This document shows positions 34,638 to 44,667 of a DNA stretch of 64,000 nt, in pieces; the stretch's first letter is position 1; every line of letters starts with the position of its first letter. The stretch is from assembly GCF_954871325.1 (NCBI RefSeq), contig NC_088778.1, positions 13,357,666-13,421,665 of the forward strand, given 5' to 3'. The notes under the pieces were generated by a model, which searched no databases, was not told the origin of the DNA, and worked only from the letters and a program-made list of their open reading frames with translations. The DNA is from Gordionus sp. m RMFG-2023. Its lineage: Eukaryota > Nematomorpha > Gordioida > Chordodea > Parachordodidae. Both the position numbers and the translations under genes were made by a program.

Positions 34638-34985
34638 ATGAAACATTTAAATTTAAAACAAAAAAAATTACTTGCTTTCTATTTACTACAAAGAAATAAA
34701 GGAAGGAAGAAGAGCAAGACATCCAACATATTTGTTAAAAGAAATCTTTTTTCAGAATATATTAATATTAAAGGCGATTTAACACATTCGCAATTTTATA
34801 ACTATACAAGAATGAGAAGATCAACATTTTCTTATATACTGGAGCTCATATACGAGGACAGGTGGAATAGTCAAAAAATTTGACATTCTAAGTAAGCCAA
34901 TAGAAATAGGACTACCTAGCATAGAGATAGTGATAAAGGCTATTTGCATCCTACATAACATCATACAAAGAAGGATCAGCTTCCA
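34638..34985 (+). pseudogene. Harbinger-2 transposase with the catalytic middle deleted
   Basis: 34638-34860 is the N-terminal part (GDLTHSQFYNYTRMRRSTFS), comparable to NLNDSQFFHYLGLSRNVFY in Harbinger-1. Near 34860 it passes directly into the C-terminal end (FDILSKPIEIGLP, then IEIVIKAICILHNIIQRR, frame changed by one). The DDE-bearing middle, about 200 codons, is absent. The internal breakpoint lies within a few bases of 34860. Confidence 0.85.
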
Positions 34986-35204
34986 TTGATGATATAGGTA
35001 ATACTAATATTTAAATTTAAATAAATATATAAAAATCATATTTATATATATTTTTAAAATTATATTATCATCAATACAGATCCTACATTGGCTAACCTTA
35101 CAACAAGGCCATTTTTGGCAAGCAGGGAAAACAACTAAAGCTCACAGGAATCTAAAATCATTAGGGATAAATTTAAAAATTTTATAAATTCTTAAATTTT
35201 TATA

Positions 35205-35395
35205 TTATAATAAATTTATTTATATTACTATTATAATAAATTTATTTATATTACTATTATAATAAATTTATTTATATTTATATTATAATAAATTTATTTA
35301 TATTACTATTATAATAATTTTATTTATATTACTATTATAATCAATTTATTTATATTACTATTATAATAAATTTATTAATATTAAATAAAATTTGA
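35205..35395. repeat. ~27-bp AT minisatellite
   Basis: Seven or so direct copies of TATTACTATTATAATAAATT followed by TATTTA, with small length changes, inside Harbinger-2. Confidence 0.85.
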
Positions 35396-35707
35396 ATAAA
35401 GTATTGATCATGAAATAATTTTAAGTTTAGTTATATATTTGTAAGCTTAGTGTTAATTGTAATAGATTAAATGAAGTGGGATCCAAAGTTGAGGATTAAT
35501 AATGGGGATGAAGGTTGTAGACTAGATTTATATATATATTAAACTTAACAATGCAAATATTTTAAATTGCCCTCAATCATAAGAGTGAAAAACTTTAGCC
35601 AGTATAAATAATTACAAATATTAATCATGTTTTGCTATATATTTATGCAATCTTATTTATATTTTTAAAATTACATTTTAGGAAGAAGTTAACACATAAT
35701 TATCCAC

Positions 35708-35815
35708 TACTAATTATATAAAAATTTTATTAATAACAATATATCAAAAATTAACACATAAACTACTAATTATATAAAAATTTTATTAATAACAATATAT
35801 CAAAAATTAACAATA
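35708..35815. repeat. ~58-bp direct duplication
   Basis: The phrase CTACTAATTATATAAAAATT through ATCAAAAATTAACA occurs twice back to back inside Harbinger-2. Confidence 0.75.
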
Positions 35816-36019
35816 TAACAAATATAAATATAAAAATTATATAATAGTATTAAAAGTTTCTGTTGGTTGTGTTCTATTGATCTTGATTATTTGCATTAGT
35901 TTTAAAACCTGTTTTAAAAAAAAATCTTCATCTGAATTGTAGCCTTCCATTGTATCAACTAGGCTATCCAAAAAAGTCTATATAAAAGATAAATAAATTA
36001 TAGATAAAAATAAGAATTA

Positions 36020-36555
36020 CTGGATGCTAGATGACTTTTTTCCCAATACATTCATCAGAATTTGCAAATCATTTTTTGGCAGGTTTCCTTGTTGGAGGAG
36101 GGGATTCCTGGAAGTTACTGACAGTAATGTCAGCAACAGTGGATTGCATGAAATTAATATATTTCTTATACTTGTATTCATGCACCCCTCCTCTAGATCC
36201 GGATAGACTGTCTAATTTTTCTTTGCTCAGTTGATACTTGAAATTTCTTAAACGCTTTTTTAAGTAGTTAACACTACAGTCATAATCAGGATATTCTTCT
36301 GATAATCTAAAAATAAAATTATTAATAATATAATATATTATTTAACTTAATTCCTATGATGGAAAGATGTTCCATCACAACGAATGTCTTCTTGTGATCA
36401 GGATGCGCCTGATTCCATATAATCTCTTCTGGTTCCAACATTTCTGCAAACCTCATTGTGATTTGGTCATTCCATGATCTAACATAATTAATATATGATG
36501 ATTTAAAGATAATTATACTTACATTTTTGCTGGTGAATTCATTTCTCCACTTCAA
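36020..36555 (-). CDS. Harbinger-2 MADF-type accessory protein
   Basis: Minus strand: MKWRNEFTSKN at 36555, a possible short intron starting gtaagt, then SWNDQITMRFAEMLEPEEII and WNQAHPDHKKTFVVMEHLS. A 40-nt intron (gttaaa...tttttag, about 36309-36348) follows, then LSEEYPDYDCSVNYLKKRLR and NFKYQLSKEKLDSLSGSRGG. The C-terminal part continues to about 36020. The pattern, Trp-rich helix then basic KKRLRNFK helix, is that of the Myb/SANT-like second protein of Harbingers. The phase of the first intron did not resolve, so a start further in is possible. Its retention in an element that has lost its transposase core is notable. Confidence 0.65.
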
Positions 36556-36760
36556 AAAAATTTAAAAACGCAAGCAGGTTTACGTTTTGAAAAAAATAAT
36601 TTAAATGAAAAACGGAAATGTGTTCAATTTGAACGAATACATTTAAAATGCATTGCTTGCGTTTTGAAACACAGCGTTGCAACGCACAATTTGTACGCAC
36701 TATTAAGCTTAATTTGTTATTTATCGCTTTGAAAAAACGTCGTGTTTGGAAGTGGCCTTA

Positions 36761-37186
36761 GGAATTATATTTAATTTTCACTAAATTTTAGCAGACAATT
36801 TTTTTTATTAGAATTTTTTGCATATCAAATTATATAATTAAAATTGCTAAATTAAATTAATTGTTTGATTATAATGTACTTTTATAAAATTAAATAAGTT
36901 TGAACTGTAATACCTAACGAGATGTAAATTAATAAAACATAATCATTTATAAATTCTTTTTTTTTAAATTTTAATATTTATGCAAAAAGAATTCAATATT
37001 TTCGAGCAAGTAAATAATTTTTTTTTTAATAAAACTATATTCTTTGAATTATAAATAATTAAACGTAAAATGAGGTAAATGTTATAATCTAAAAGATTTT
37101 AGTCTTTTTTGTCATTCCTTCCATTTGTTGAATATTTATTTTAAAAAGAAATTATTTTTGTTTTAAAAAATAAAATTATGGATATA
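36761..37186. other. AT-rich, possible continuation of hAT-7
   Basis: No open frame or repeat match. By position it should be the part of hAT-7 that lies beyond the Harbinger-1 insertion, but no hAT motif was recognised. Confidence 0.35.
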
Positions 37187-37812
37187 TGGTAAAAATAAGG
37201 GGAAAACACATTAATAGTGAAACAAAAGCTCTAATAATTGACGCATTAAAAAAGGATAGTATCAAAAATATGGCATCATGTTTTAAAGTAAGCTATAAGA
37301 CAGTGACAAATATTATATACTAATCTCAAAAATAGAATTAAATATAGTTTGCCCAAAGAAGGTTCACGTGCATGCAAGAAATTAAATCAAGAACATAAAG
37401 AATATATAGTAATTTGTATAAATTTGGATTGCACTTTATCTTTAAAAAGGTTATATGAAATGATTAAAGAAAGATATGATGTGGAAATATCAAAAAATAC
37501 GGTTTCAAGGTTACGCTCAGGATTATTTAGATTTAAAAGAGTATCACTACGTTCAGTTAGAGAAAATATCAAATCAAATATCGAGATTTGCAAAGAATAC
37601 GCGATTGGTTTGTAGAAGTAGCCTTTATGAAAGAAAAATATATATCGATGAGAGCGGGTTTTCAATATCAATGAGGTGGTTATATGGATATTCACAAATA
37701 AATAAAAAGATTAAAAATGTTCAAGGGTTAAAGACAATGAATTATACTATCATTGCTGCTCTCACAATTGCAGGAATATTTAGATTCGAAGTTCCTAATG
37801 GCCCCTGCAACG
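37187..37812 (+). pseudogene. IS630/Tc1-mariner-type transposase, 3'-truncated
   Basis: From MVKIRGKHINSETKALIIDA (37187) through a helix-turn-helix (IKNMASCFKVSYKTVTNIIY). A stop follows near 37321, then CTLSLKRLYEMIKERYDVEI and SKNTVSRL, then after a frame change at about 37610 the catalytic start IYIDESGFSISM. TMNYTIIAALTIAGI follows. The sequence breaks off after PNGPCN at about 37812, where hAT-6 copy B begins. The second aspartate and the glutamate are therefore missing. The domain order is normal for IS630-type transposases of eukaryotes. Confidence 0.8.
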
Positions 37813-39365
37813 CTATATATCCACAAACTTTATATACTAATAGAAAGTTAAAATTTCAAAACATCTATTTTACTAGATGGTTATGGCTATCATACTCTAT
37901 TCTAAACACTGGAGCTTATTGCAAAATATGTATCCTGTTTAGCCCAAGATATGATGAAAGAATTAGTTAAGCTTAACTAACCTGTTAAGACTCCAATCAA
38001 TAATAAAAAAGATGCTGGAGAAATCTATGACAATCTTCAAAAAACAAATTATTACAAAAGTTGTGAACTGATGATTTCTTCAAATTAATTCAAAGTGGGG
38101 ATATGATTCCCATTTCATCACATATTGATAAAAATAGGATTAAAATAGCAGAAGAAAATAGATGTAAGATCAAACTAACTGTTGAGACCATTCTATATTG
38201 TGGATTGCAGGGCCTAGCATTACGTGGCCATTTGGATTCAGGAAGCCTGAATACTAATGACAATGAAGGTAATTTTCGTGATCTTGTAAAATTTAGAGCA
38301 TTAGGGGGTTCTGCATTATGGAACACCCCAAGCGACAAAATATTTTAAACAGAATTATTTTTGAAACTCCATGTCCAACAAGGAGAAAGAAATTGCAAAA
38401 ATCTTGTCCAACGAGATGGAGTCTTCGTCATCAAGCAGTAACAGCTTTTATGAAGTTAAAAGAGACGATTATGAATGTTCTTACTGAAATATTACAATGA
38501 AAGAATTATTTCCTCAAAATCAAGCAAATATTGTATTTAATACTTATACCATTTTCTCATTAGAATGTATAAATTATTCAATTATACAACTATTTTATGT
38601 AATACTTTTCAAAAACATGACATTGACTTGATTGAGACGACGAGAATAGCGGAGAGCATTTTATTAGAACACAAGGAAATTAGGGCTAATGTTGATAAAG
38701 TTCATATTTTATATGTTATTGTTGAGTCAAAAGCAGAGCTATATGAGTTTAATATTTGTCTCTCTCGACTTGCAGCAAGGCAAGCTCGTCTTCAAACATT
38801 AATATAGGGTCAGTAGAAGAGTATTATAAAATAAATGTATTTACCCCTTTCTTAGAGACATTTATAACCCAAATAAATGAACGGATTTTAATTCATTAAG
38901 CAGCACTTGCCAATTGTAGATATGATTTCCACAAAAGCCTTCCCAACCTTTTTCAGATGGTGATAGAAAATAAAAAAAATATTTAGCAGATTTTTATCAT
39001 GAAGATGTTAAAGTATCTTATTATGCCTTATTAGCTGATTACCAACTATGGTATAAAAGATTAATTATGGTTTATATAGTCCCATAAATGCTATGGATGC
39101 TTTTTCAAACATCTTTTAGATTATTTTCCCAGTATTAAAATAATTATATATTATATAATTAGCGCATCTTTCCATCAATACTGCACCTAATGAGAGAACA
39201 TTCTCTTCTTTAAGAAGAATAAAAACATACCTAAAAAGTACAACTTCTGAAAGTAGATTGAATGGTTTGGCCTTTTTGAATATTCATTGGCATTTTACCC
39301 CAAGCACGGATGGGATAATTGAAAAATTACCTCAATCCCAACGAAGATTGGATTTTACATTATAA
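37813..39365 (+). pseudogene. hAT-6 copy B: TTF-type hAT transposase, internally deleted
   Basis: Plus strand blocks in order: the TTF finger (YPQTLYTNRKLKFQNIYF, then WLSYSILNTGAYCKICILFS) at 37815-37965; DUF4371 start (GLQGLALRGHLDSGS, NFRDLVKFRALG) at 38190-38315. After a deletion comes SCPTRWSLRHQAV at 38400-38440. ESKAELYEFNICLSR follows near 38730, and the C-terminal dimerisation part at about 39165-39365 (APNERTFSSLRRIKTYLKST, then LNIHWHF). Several frame changes and stops. The middle of the RNase H core is missing. Copy A at 30407-31616 is the same family in opposite orientation. Confidence 0.82.
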
Positions 39366-39419
39366 ATAAATAAATATGCTTCTTCCTCTATTACGCGACA
39401 TATCAATAAATGTTTTGTC

Positions 39420-40640
39420 TTTAAAGGGCCCTTAATAAATTAAAAAAAATTTTTTTTAAACCTTATAAAAAATTTCAGTGTGTGTATTTAATTACACAAT
39501 GCGTGTAAAAAGTATCATATTTTTTCAATTTCAAACCTATTACAAAATAAAGAAATATAATTTTATTATTTGATAAATAATGTAATAAAACAAATTTATA
39601 TTAATTTTCATGAAATAATTTAAAACAATCGTTTTTTGTAGTAAAATATAATGATACACTATATTTGGTACAAATAACTTTCGTAATCAATTTACACCCA
39701 GGGTTTTTGCATCGAGCCTTTTTACTATATTTTGGCCGTGCTATTAAATCCTGTCTTATTTCTTTGTGAATAATAAGACTTATCGGCACTTTGCTAGATT
39801 TTTCTTTACATTAGGTGTCAATTGATATTTGTTTTTTACGTTCATATTTTTGTTACATTTACAGAGTATCTGCTATTGAAATTCTAAATATTAATAATGC
39901 TATCTGTTCTTTTACCGTACCTTTAAAGCTATAAGATCTCGCCTATACATTAACCAAGATTTATGAGCATCATATCAAGTATATTGAATACTATACGGTG
40001 ATGCCATTTACGTGATCTTATATGAATCCATGCTCCATCTTTTAGAATTCTTTTTCAGTTGGAAACTGGCAAGTATAAATTTTATTAGCTCTCGCTGTAG
40101 TAACCCTTTTTAGCGAGTAATACTTGAAGTTCTATGCCACAGAACCAATTACCCAATTTAAAATTAAAATGTAGTGGTACCAATAGTTGAAATACCGCAT
40201 TTCCGCTAGAATCAACATCTGCTGATCTTGAATCAAGAATTACCTCATCTGACGAAATACTAAGGTTAGAATCAGAACTATCTTCTGGAATACAGTACAT
40301 TTTGACTATAGATAACAAATAAAGAACATTTAATAATATAAAAAAAATAATCAAAAAAGCCCAAATTCATATTGCATTTGTGCACATTATATATCTGGGT
40401 ACACGTACCTTAAAATTTAAATTTTATATACTATTAATGAATATAATAATATATTTTTATATAATACATTTCTTTTACCTTTATTTAATAGGATTTTTAA
40501 CTTCATGTTCCTTAAAAATTTGTTGACATAATTTATAAAATCGGAAAAATGCAAATATTCGAAATGTAAACTATGTATTTTCGAATTTTTATATTGAAAG
40601 CACTCTTTCAATTTTAACAAAATTAACTATATAGAAATAA
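39420..40640 (-). mobile_element. piggyBac relic (approximate limits)
   Basis: Inserted in the 3' part of hAT-6 copy B, since the sequence following the stop in copy A resumes only near 43220 in copy B. The limits are estimates from coding content; the TTAA target duplication was not located. Confidence 0.5.
39601..40354 (-). pseudogene. piggyBac transposase, internally deleted
   Basis: Minus strand: 40354-40085 is an N-terminal acidic Ser/Asp-rich stretch (YCIPEDSSDSNLSISSDEV). About 40050-39930 gives RSRKWHHRIVFNILDMMLIN, the last part of the catalytic domain. 39789-39601 gives the Cys-rich C-terminal domain (KKARCKNPGCKLITKVICTK, with a final CFKLFHE). Most of the DDD core between the first two blocks is missing, and the last blocks are in different frames. 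The element therefore looks like an old deleted copy. Confidence 0.7.
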
Positions 40641-40993
40641 ATAAAATATATGTGTATCTATTATACATCATGTGTATTAAACTTAAAAATATTTATATTA
40701 AAATTTATACCTTTTTTATAGTATGTATTAGTGTTGTTAAAAGTTACTTTGAAATAGTTACTAGATACATTGGTAAAAATATAACTAGTTACAGTTATAT
40801 TTCAAAAGCAACTTTACTAAATAAGTTACTTTATACATCATTCATAAACGCATTATTTATTTACTGAACGCATTTATTTAATATAAAGAAATTAGGATAT
40901 AATAATTATAATCAATTATTTGAAAAAAAAAATATACAATTAATTTATATAAAAATAATAATTAAACCGATATCAGAAAAGGAATATATTTAT

Positions 40994-41150
40994 TAGAGAC
41001 CTGCAGGTCTGGCCCTAAGCCCGGCCCGGGTATACAGGCCAGAACGTATTACAATTTTTTAAATATACTCAGGTCGGGCCTGAATTTTTTTTTTTTTAAA
41101 TATCCGAGCCTAATATATTTTTAAAAAATCCGGGCCGGGCCTGAAAATTT
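40994..41150 (+). repeat. GGCCCGG dispersed repeat, copy 3
   Basis: Starts AGAGACCTGCAGGTC and runs through AAGCCCGGCCCGGGTATAC and two TCCGGGCC-type units. It lacks the terminal part present at 31335. It lies inside hAT-8. Confidence 0.75.
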
Positions 41151-41589
41151 TTCTTATTAGTAACTAATGATTACTAATTTAGTAGTTGTTTCAAAAATTA
41201 TTTAATTCTAAAATAATCTAAGTCTTTGTCGTTCCTTATACTAAGTTCTATGATCTAATTTAGTAAAATTTAAAAAAAATACATTTATATGAAATTCCAT
41301 AATATTACCAGAAACTTGAGGGCAAAAAATATGTAATATATTGTGGTAAATAGGTAAAGAAATATAATATTAAAAAATAGGTTTATTAATTGAATTTGTT
41401 TACAAAATTATGAAACCCAGCAAAGTAACAATTTAAGAAAAGAAAATCTATTTGGACGGGAAATTATATTATTGTTGCATACCCTTTGTGAACACAATCA
41501 AACATTTAAATAAAATTTTAAATTATAAATTTTAAAAAAAGTTTATTTTAAAATTAATTTATCACACCCTTGAATCGGACTGCCCACCT

Positions 41590-42815
41590 GAAAATTTTAT
41601 TGTAGTGAACAAAACTAGCTTTACCCAGGTTCACCCATTGGAGGTATAAGTGCTATATTTCATTTCAGAGATGAATTTCTTGTCAAATTCAATAGAATGA
41701 AAAATATTTTAAAACATTTACCTGCTCATCAAGTTTTTATTTAATTAAATATTTTTTATTCATTCCTAAAATTTTACATGTCATTCGTTTTTCAACAATT
41801 TTCATGTCCCTTAAAATATTATTAGACCTTGAGGGTTATTATAAATACTCTCAATCTATTTTAAATAACAAATTCTCTTCACTCTTCAGTATGCAAGCTG
41901 CCCTTCCACCAAAGCTAGGTAGTAGGTATCCATTCCCCCATATCCTTAAGCATTTCAGCCTTTTTATCCTCAGTTGCTAAATGGAGACTTGGATACTATC
42001 GAATCCACATCATATGGCAGCATTAAACCTCTGGAGTAAAGATTCTCCAAGCCGCTCATATCCAAATTTAAGACAAAGAGACTGGAATTAACCATTGATA
42101 CAGCATTGCGTTCAAAGAAAATCTCCATCGCTCTTTCTCTCCTTAAACCCAACCCCGAGTATACAGAATGACAACAAACTCTTTTACTGGATCAAATAAT
42201 TCCAGCCTCAGCCATATGCCTTCTTAGCTACGAATGGTTAGAAACTATACCTAGTTCTAATTTAGGCTTGTTTATTAACCAACTAAGAACTTAGAATAGC
42301 TATAGGTCTTCGTTTAAATCGTAACGCCGCCATCATATGCCCCTTGTGAAACTCATATCGTTAGCCTTAGACAACCCCCCCCCCCCCCATACTGTCGTTT
42401 TTCAAAGGGTAAATTATCCAGGCACTATGCCATCAATTCGATCATTAATAGGATCTTGAAATCTGCAAATATTCCTTCTATACTGGAACCCTCTGGCTTC
42501 AGCTCTGATGGAATGACGCCAGTACCTTGGAACCAAGGTATACCCCTCACTCGGGATTATACATGTGTAGATAGTTTTGCCAGATCTTTTTATTTCAACT
42601 CTATCACGAAAGCTGAAAATACAAAAACAAATAAATATAGCCACCTCTCAGAACCTGTGGATCATTTGGACCCCAAGACCTAAAATTGTTCAAAACAATA
42701 GGGCAAAGGTTACGTTTAATCACAGGTGATCCAAAAAAGGCTTCTACTTAGGACAAAATATCAATCAAAATTTGTCGATCCATGTCTATACATGGGTCAT
42801 TAAGCCCCGCCGACC
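41590..42815 (+). pseudogene. C-terminal fragment of an RT-bearing polyprotein (LINE-like), broken
   Basis: GC-richer than its surroundings. Recognisable pieces include LRIAIGLRLN near 42290, then RHYAINSIINRILKSANIPS and ILEPSGFSSDGMTPVPWNQG near 42420-42540. DYTCVDSFARS and KTIGQRLRLITGDPKKAS follow. This order is that of the region behind the reverse transcriptase in a family of repeated invertebrate polyproteins, where D-x-x-x-VPW and TCVD resemble a restriction-like nuclease fold. The reverse transcriptase itself is not present. The copy is broken in several places. It entered hAT-8 or was captured by it. Confidence 0.65.
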
Positions 42816-43127
42816 AAACCTAAACACATTATTTTATTTTATTTCTCTTCTTTTAATTATGTGTTTTTACATAGAATATAGATGGTATTATAATTTTAAT
42901 AAATAATTATATTATTTTTAAAAAAACATATTAAAAATAAAATTAATTACTGGAATATATTATTTAGATTTATACATATATATTTTTAAAAGTAACTAGT
43001 TAATTTTGGCAGTTACATTTCAAAAAATATCATTATTTACAGTTACTAGTTACAAGTTTTAAATATAACTAGTTACAGTTATTTTTTAGCAAAAATATCT
43101 AGTTACTTTAACAACACTAGTATGTAT

Positions 43128-43563
43128 ATTCAAATATGATGTACGCAATAGAGGGTTAATAATATTTTTTGTGCAATTTAATTTTTTAATGTGTTATAAA
43201 TTTTTTCATGAATTTATAAGTTATTACATACAAAGTACAATCATTCCTAATAAACTTGTGTATTACTTTATATTTCCAATATTTAAATTTTTTATTTATA
43301 TATAAATTTTAAAGGCTCAAAAAATTTAAATTTTTATTTTGGGTCATTTATTTTATAGTGATTGCTGGTTATATCCACTTAATATTTTATAATCACATTT
43401 ATTTTATAGTTTTTTATATGCCCGGTTTATATATTTAATTTTTTTATAATTCATATTAATTTAAAATTTTTAAGCTTGATATTTTTTAATAACAATAATT
43501 TTTTCTTAAAAAAATTTAATTATCCCCCCCCCCCCCCACAGCAAATTCCTGCGTACGCACCTG
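43128..43563 (+). repeat. Right terminus of hAT-6 copy B
   Basis: Reversed, it starts CAGGTGCGTACGCAGGAATT followed by a run of 15 G, and then matches 30440-30850 (AAAACTATAAAATAAATGTG, AAATGACCCAAAATA, GAGCCTTTAAAATTTATATA). It is therefore the same end as that at 30407, in opposite orientation. Confidence 0.8.
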
Positions 43564-43779
43564 ATTTGCACAGGTCGGCCCGAATTAAAAAAATTTCGGC
43601 CTGACCCCCGTTTTATATTTTAAGGCCCGACCCGGTTTTTTTTCAAAATTTTTCATGCCCTGTCCCGATTTTTTAAAATATCGGTAAATTTATTTTTAAT
43701 TTAATGTGGATTTAAAATATTCGGCGGAATTTTTTTAAAAAATAATTTTTAGGCCCAAGCTGTGCATATTTAATTTTTT

Positions 43780-44340
43780 TAAAAAGATAATGGTGCTAAT
43801 AGTGTTGTTAATTGGTTGGTTGTGTAAAACCCAGACTTATATCTAAAAATAGACTAAACCAGCTCTGAGCACGAACCCCAAGCACAGACCCGGGGTCCAG
43901 ACCTGGATTCCAAATCCTAGGTTCAGATGAATAATGTTATTCCAAATAGCAAATTTATTTACCAAAGGTAAAGAAGCACAAAAAGCAATGGCGTTTTCTG
44001 GGGTTAGATAGTAAAGCCCTGCAAGTCTCAGTTTTGGGTTAAAAAAAATTTCAATCGGGTCGACATAGGACTTAAAAATACAAAAAAATAGGATTAAAAT
44101 GAGTTATTATGTTGGTTAACCGACGATTATTTCCAGCCATACGACCTTTGCAACGATTTGAAAATCACATTTTTTCTTAATAAAGGATAAATTCGATTTT
44201 TCTGGGATTAGGACAAGGACAATTAGTATTAAATTTTACTTTATTTAAAAATTAATATGTATTTTATTTATATTTTTAAATTTAAATATTTTCTAACTCA
44301 GAGCCAAAGGAAGATGTTAGTGCCTAGATAAATCTTGCTT
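43780..44340 (+). repeat. Dispersed repeat S, copy 1
   Basis: About 550 bp that match 57985-58450 in reverse orientation. Shared phrases are AATGGCGTTTTCT, CCCTGCAAG, ATTTCCAGCCATACGAC and GGATTAGGACAAGGACAATT. Upstream (43565-43780) are degenerate GGCCCGA units. No coding motif is recognised; it could be the body of a worn nonautonomous element. Confidence 0.7.
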
Positions 44341-44667
44341 AAAAATTACGTACAACTCTTAGAAGAACAAGATTCCTTTTAGCGATTTAGAACCTATCAT
44401 GTAACATTTATTTTTATTTCATTTTTTAAAAATTTTAAATATAAAAATAAACAAAAATACTGAATTTAATTTATTTATGTTTTTTTATATGTATGGCGCC
44501 ACATATATATAAAATAATAAATAATTAAATAAAATTATTATATTCGATTTATTTCATATTTAAAATTATAGATTAATAATTATCCTCAACATGTTTTATC
44601 GAAATCTTAGCAACTAAATTTAATAATAATTTGACAGAGGATGGAGACTGAAAGTTGAGTTTGAATC

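Larger units (their letters stand above)
34533..36702 (+). mobile_element. Harbinger-2: nested PIF/Harbinger with TTA duplication
   Basis: The ends read TAGTGCGTACAAATTGTGCG followed by TTGCAACGC, inverted at both sides, and are flanked by TTA on both sides (34530-34532 and 36703-36705). The element sits inside Harbinger-1, between the MADF gene and its right end. It carries an internally deleted transposase and a MADF gene, so it is a nonautonomous derivative about 2.17 kb long. Confidence 0.93.
32198..36757 (+). mobile_element. Harbinger-1: autonomous-type PIF/Harbinger, interrupted by Harbinger-2
   Basis: Near-perfect inverted ends: GGCCACTTCCAAACACGACG on the left, and the same words reversed ending at 36757. 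The flanks are TAA on the left and TTA on the right, so a clean 3-bp duplication is not present. Without the nested element the length is about 2.4 kb. It carries the two genes expected of the family, a DDE transposase on the plus strand and a MADF protein on the minus strand, converging. Confidence 0.9.
40729..43119. mobile_element. hAT-8: nonautonomous hAT with perfect 8-bp duplication
   Basis: The ends read TAGTGTTGTTAAAAGTTACT and, inverted at the right, TAGTGTTGTTAAAGTAACTA. Both sides are flanked by GTATGTAT (40721-40728 and 43120-43127). Subterminal parts repeat AACTAGTTACAG words. No hAT coding remains; the interior holds a GGCCCGG repeat and a fragment of a reverse-transcriptase polyprotein. 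It lies in the 3' region of hAT-6 copy B. The outermost AGTGTTGTTAAAA is shared with hAT-7. Confidence 0.93.

Noticed and set aside
32195-36760. A 3-bp target duplication for Harbinger-1
   Set aside because: The flanks are TAA and TTA, which are not identical in direct orientation, so it was not claimed.
37380-37970. Reading 37187-39365 as one fusion protein of IS630 and hAT
   Set aside because: The two parts belong to unrelated families, the frames differ and both are broken; the junction near 37812 is an insertion or deletion boundary.
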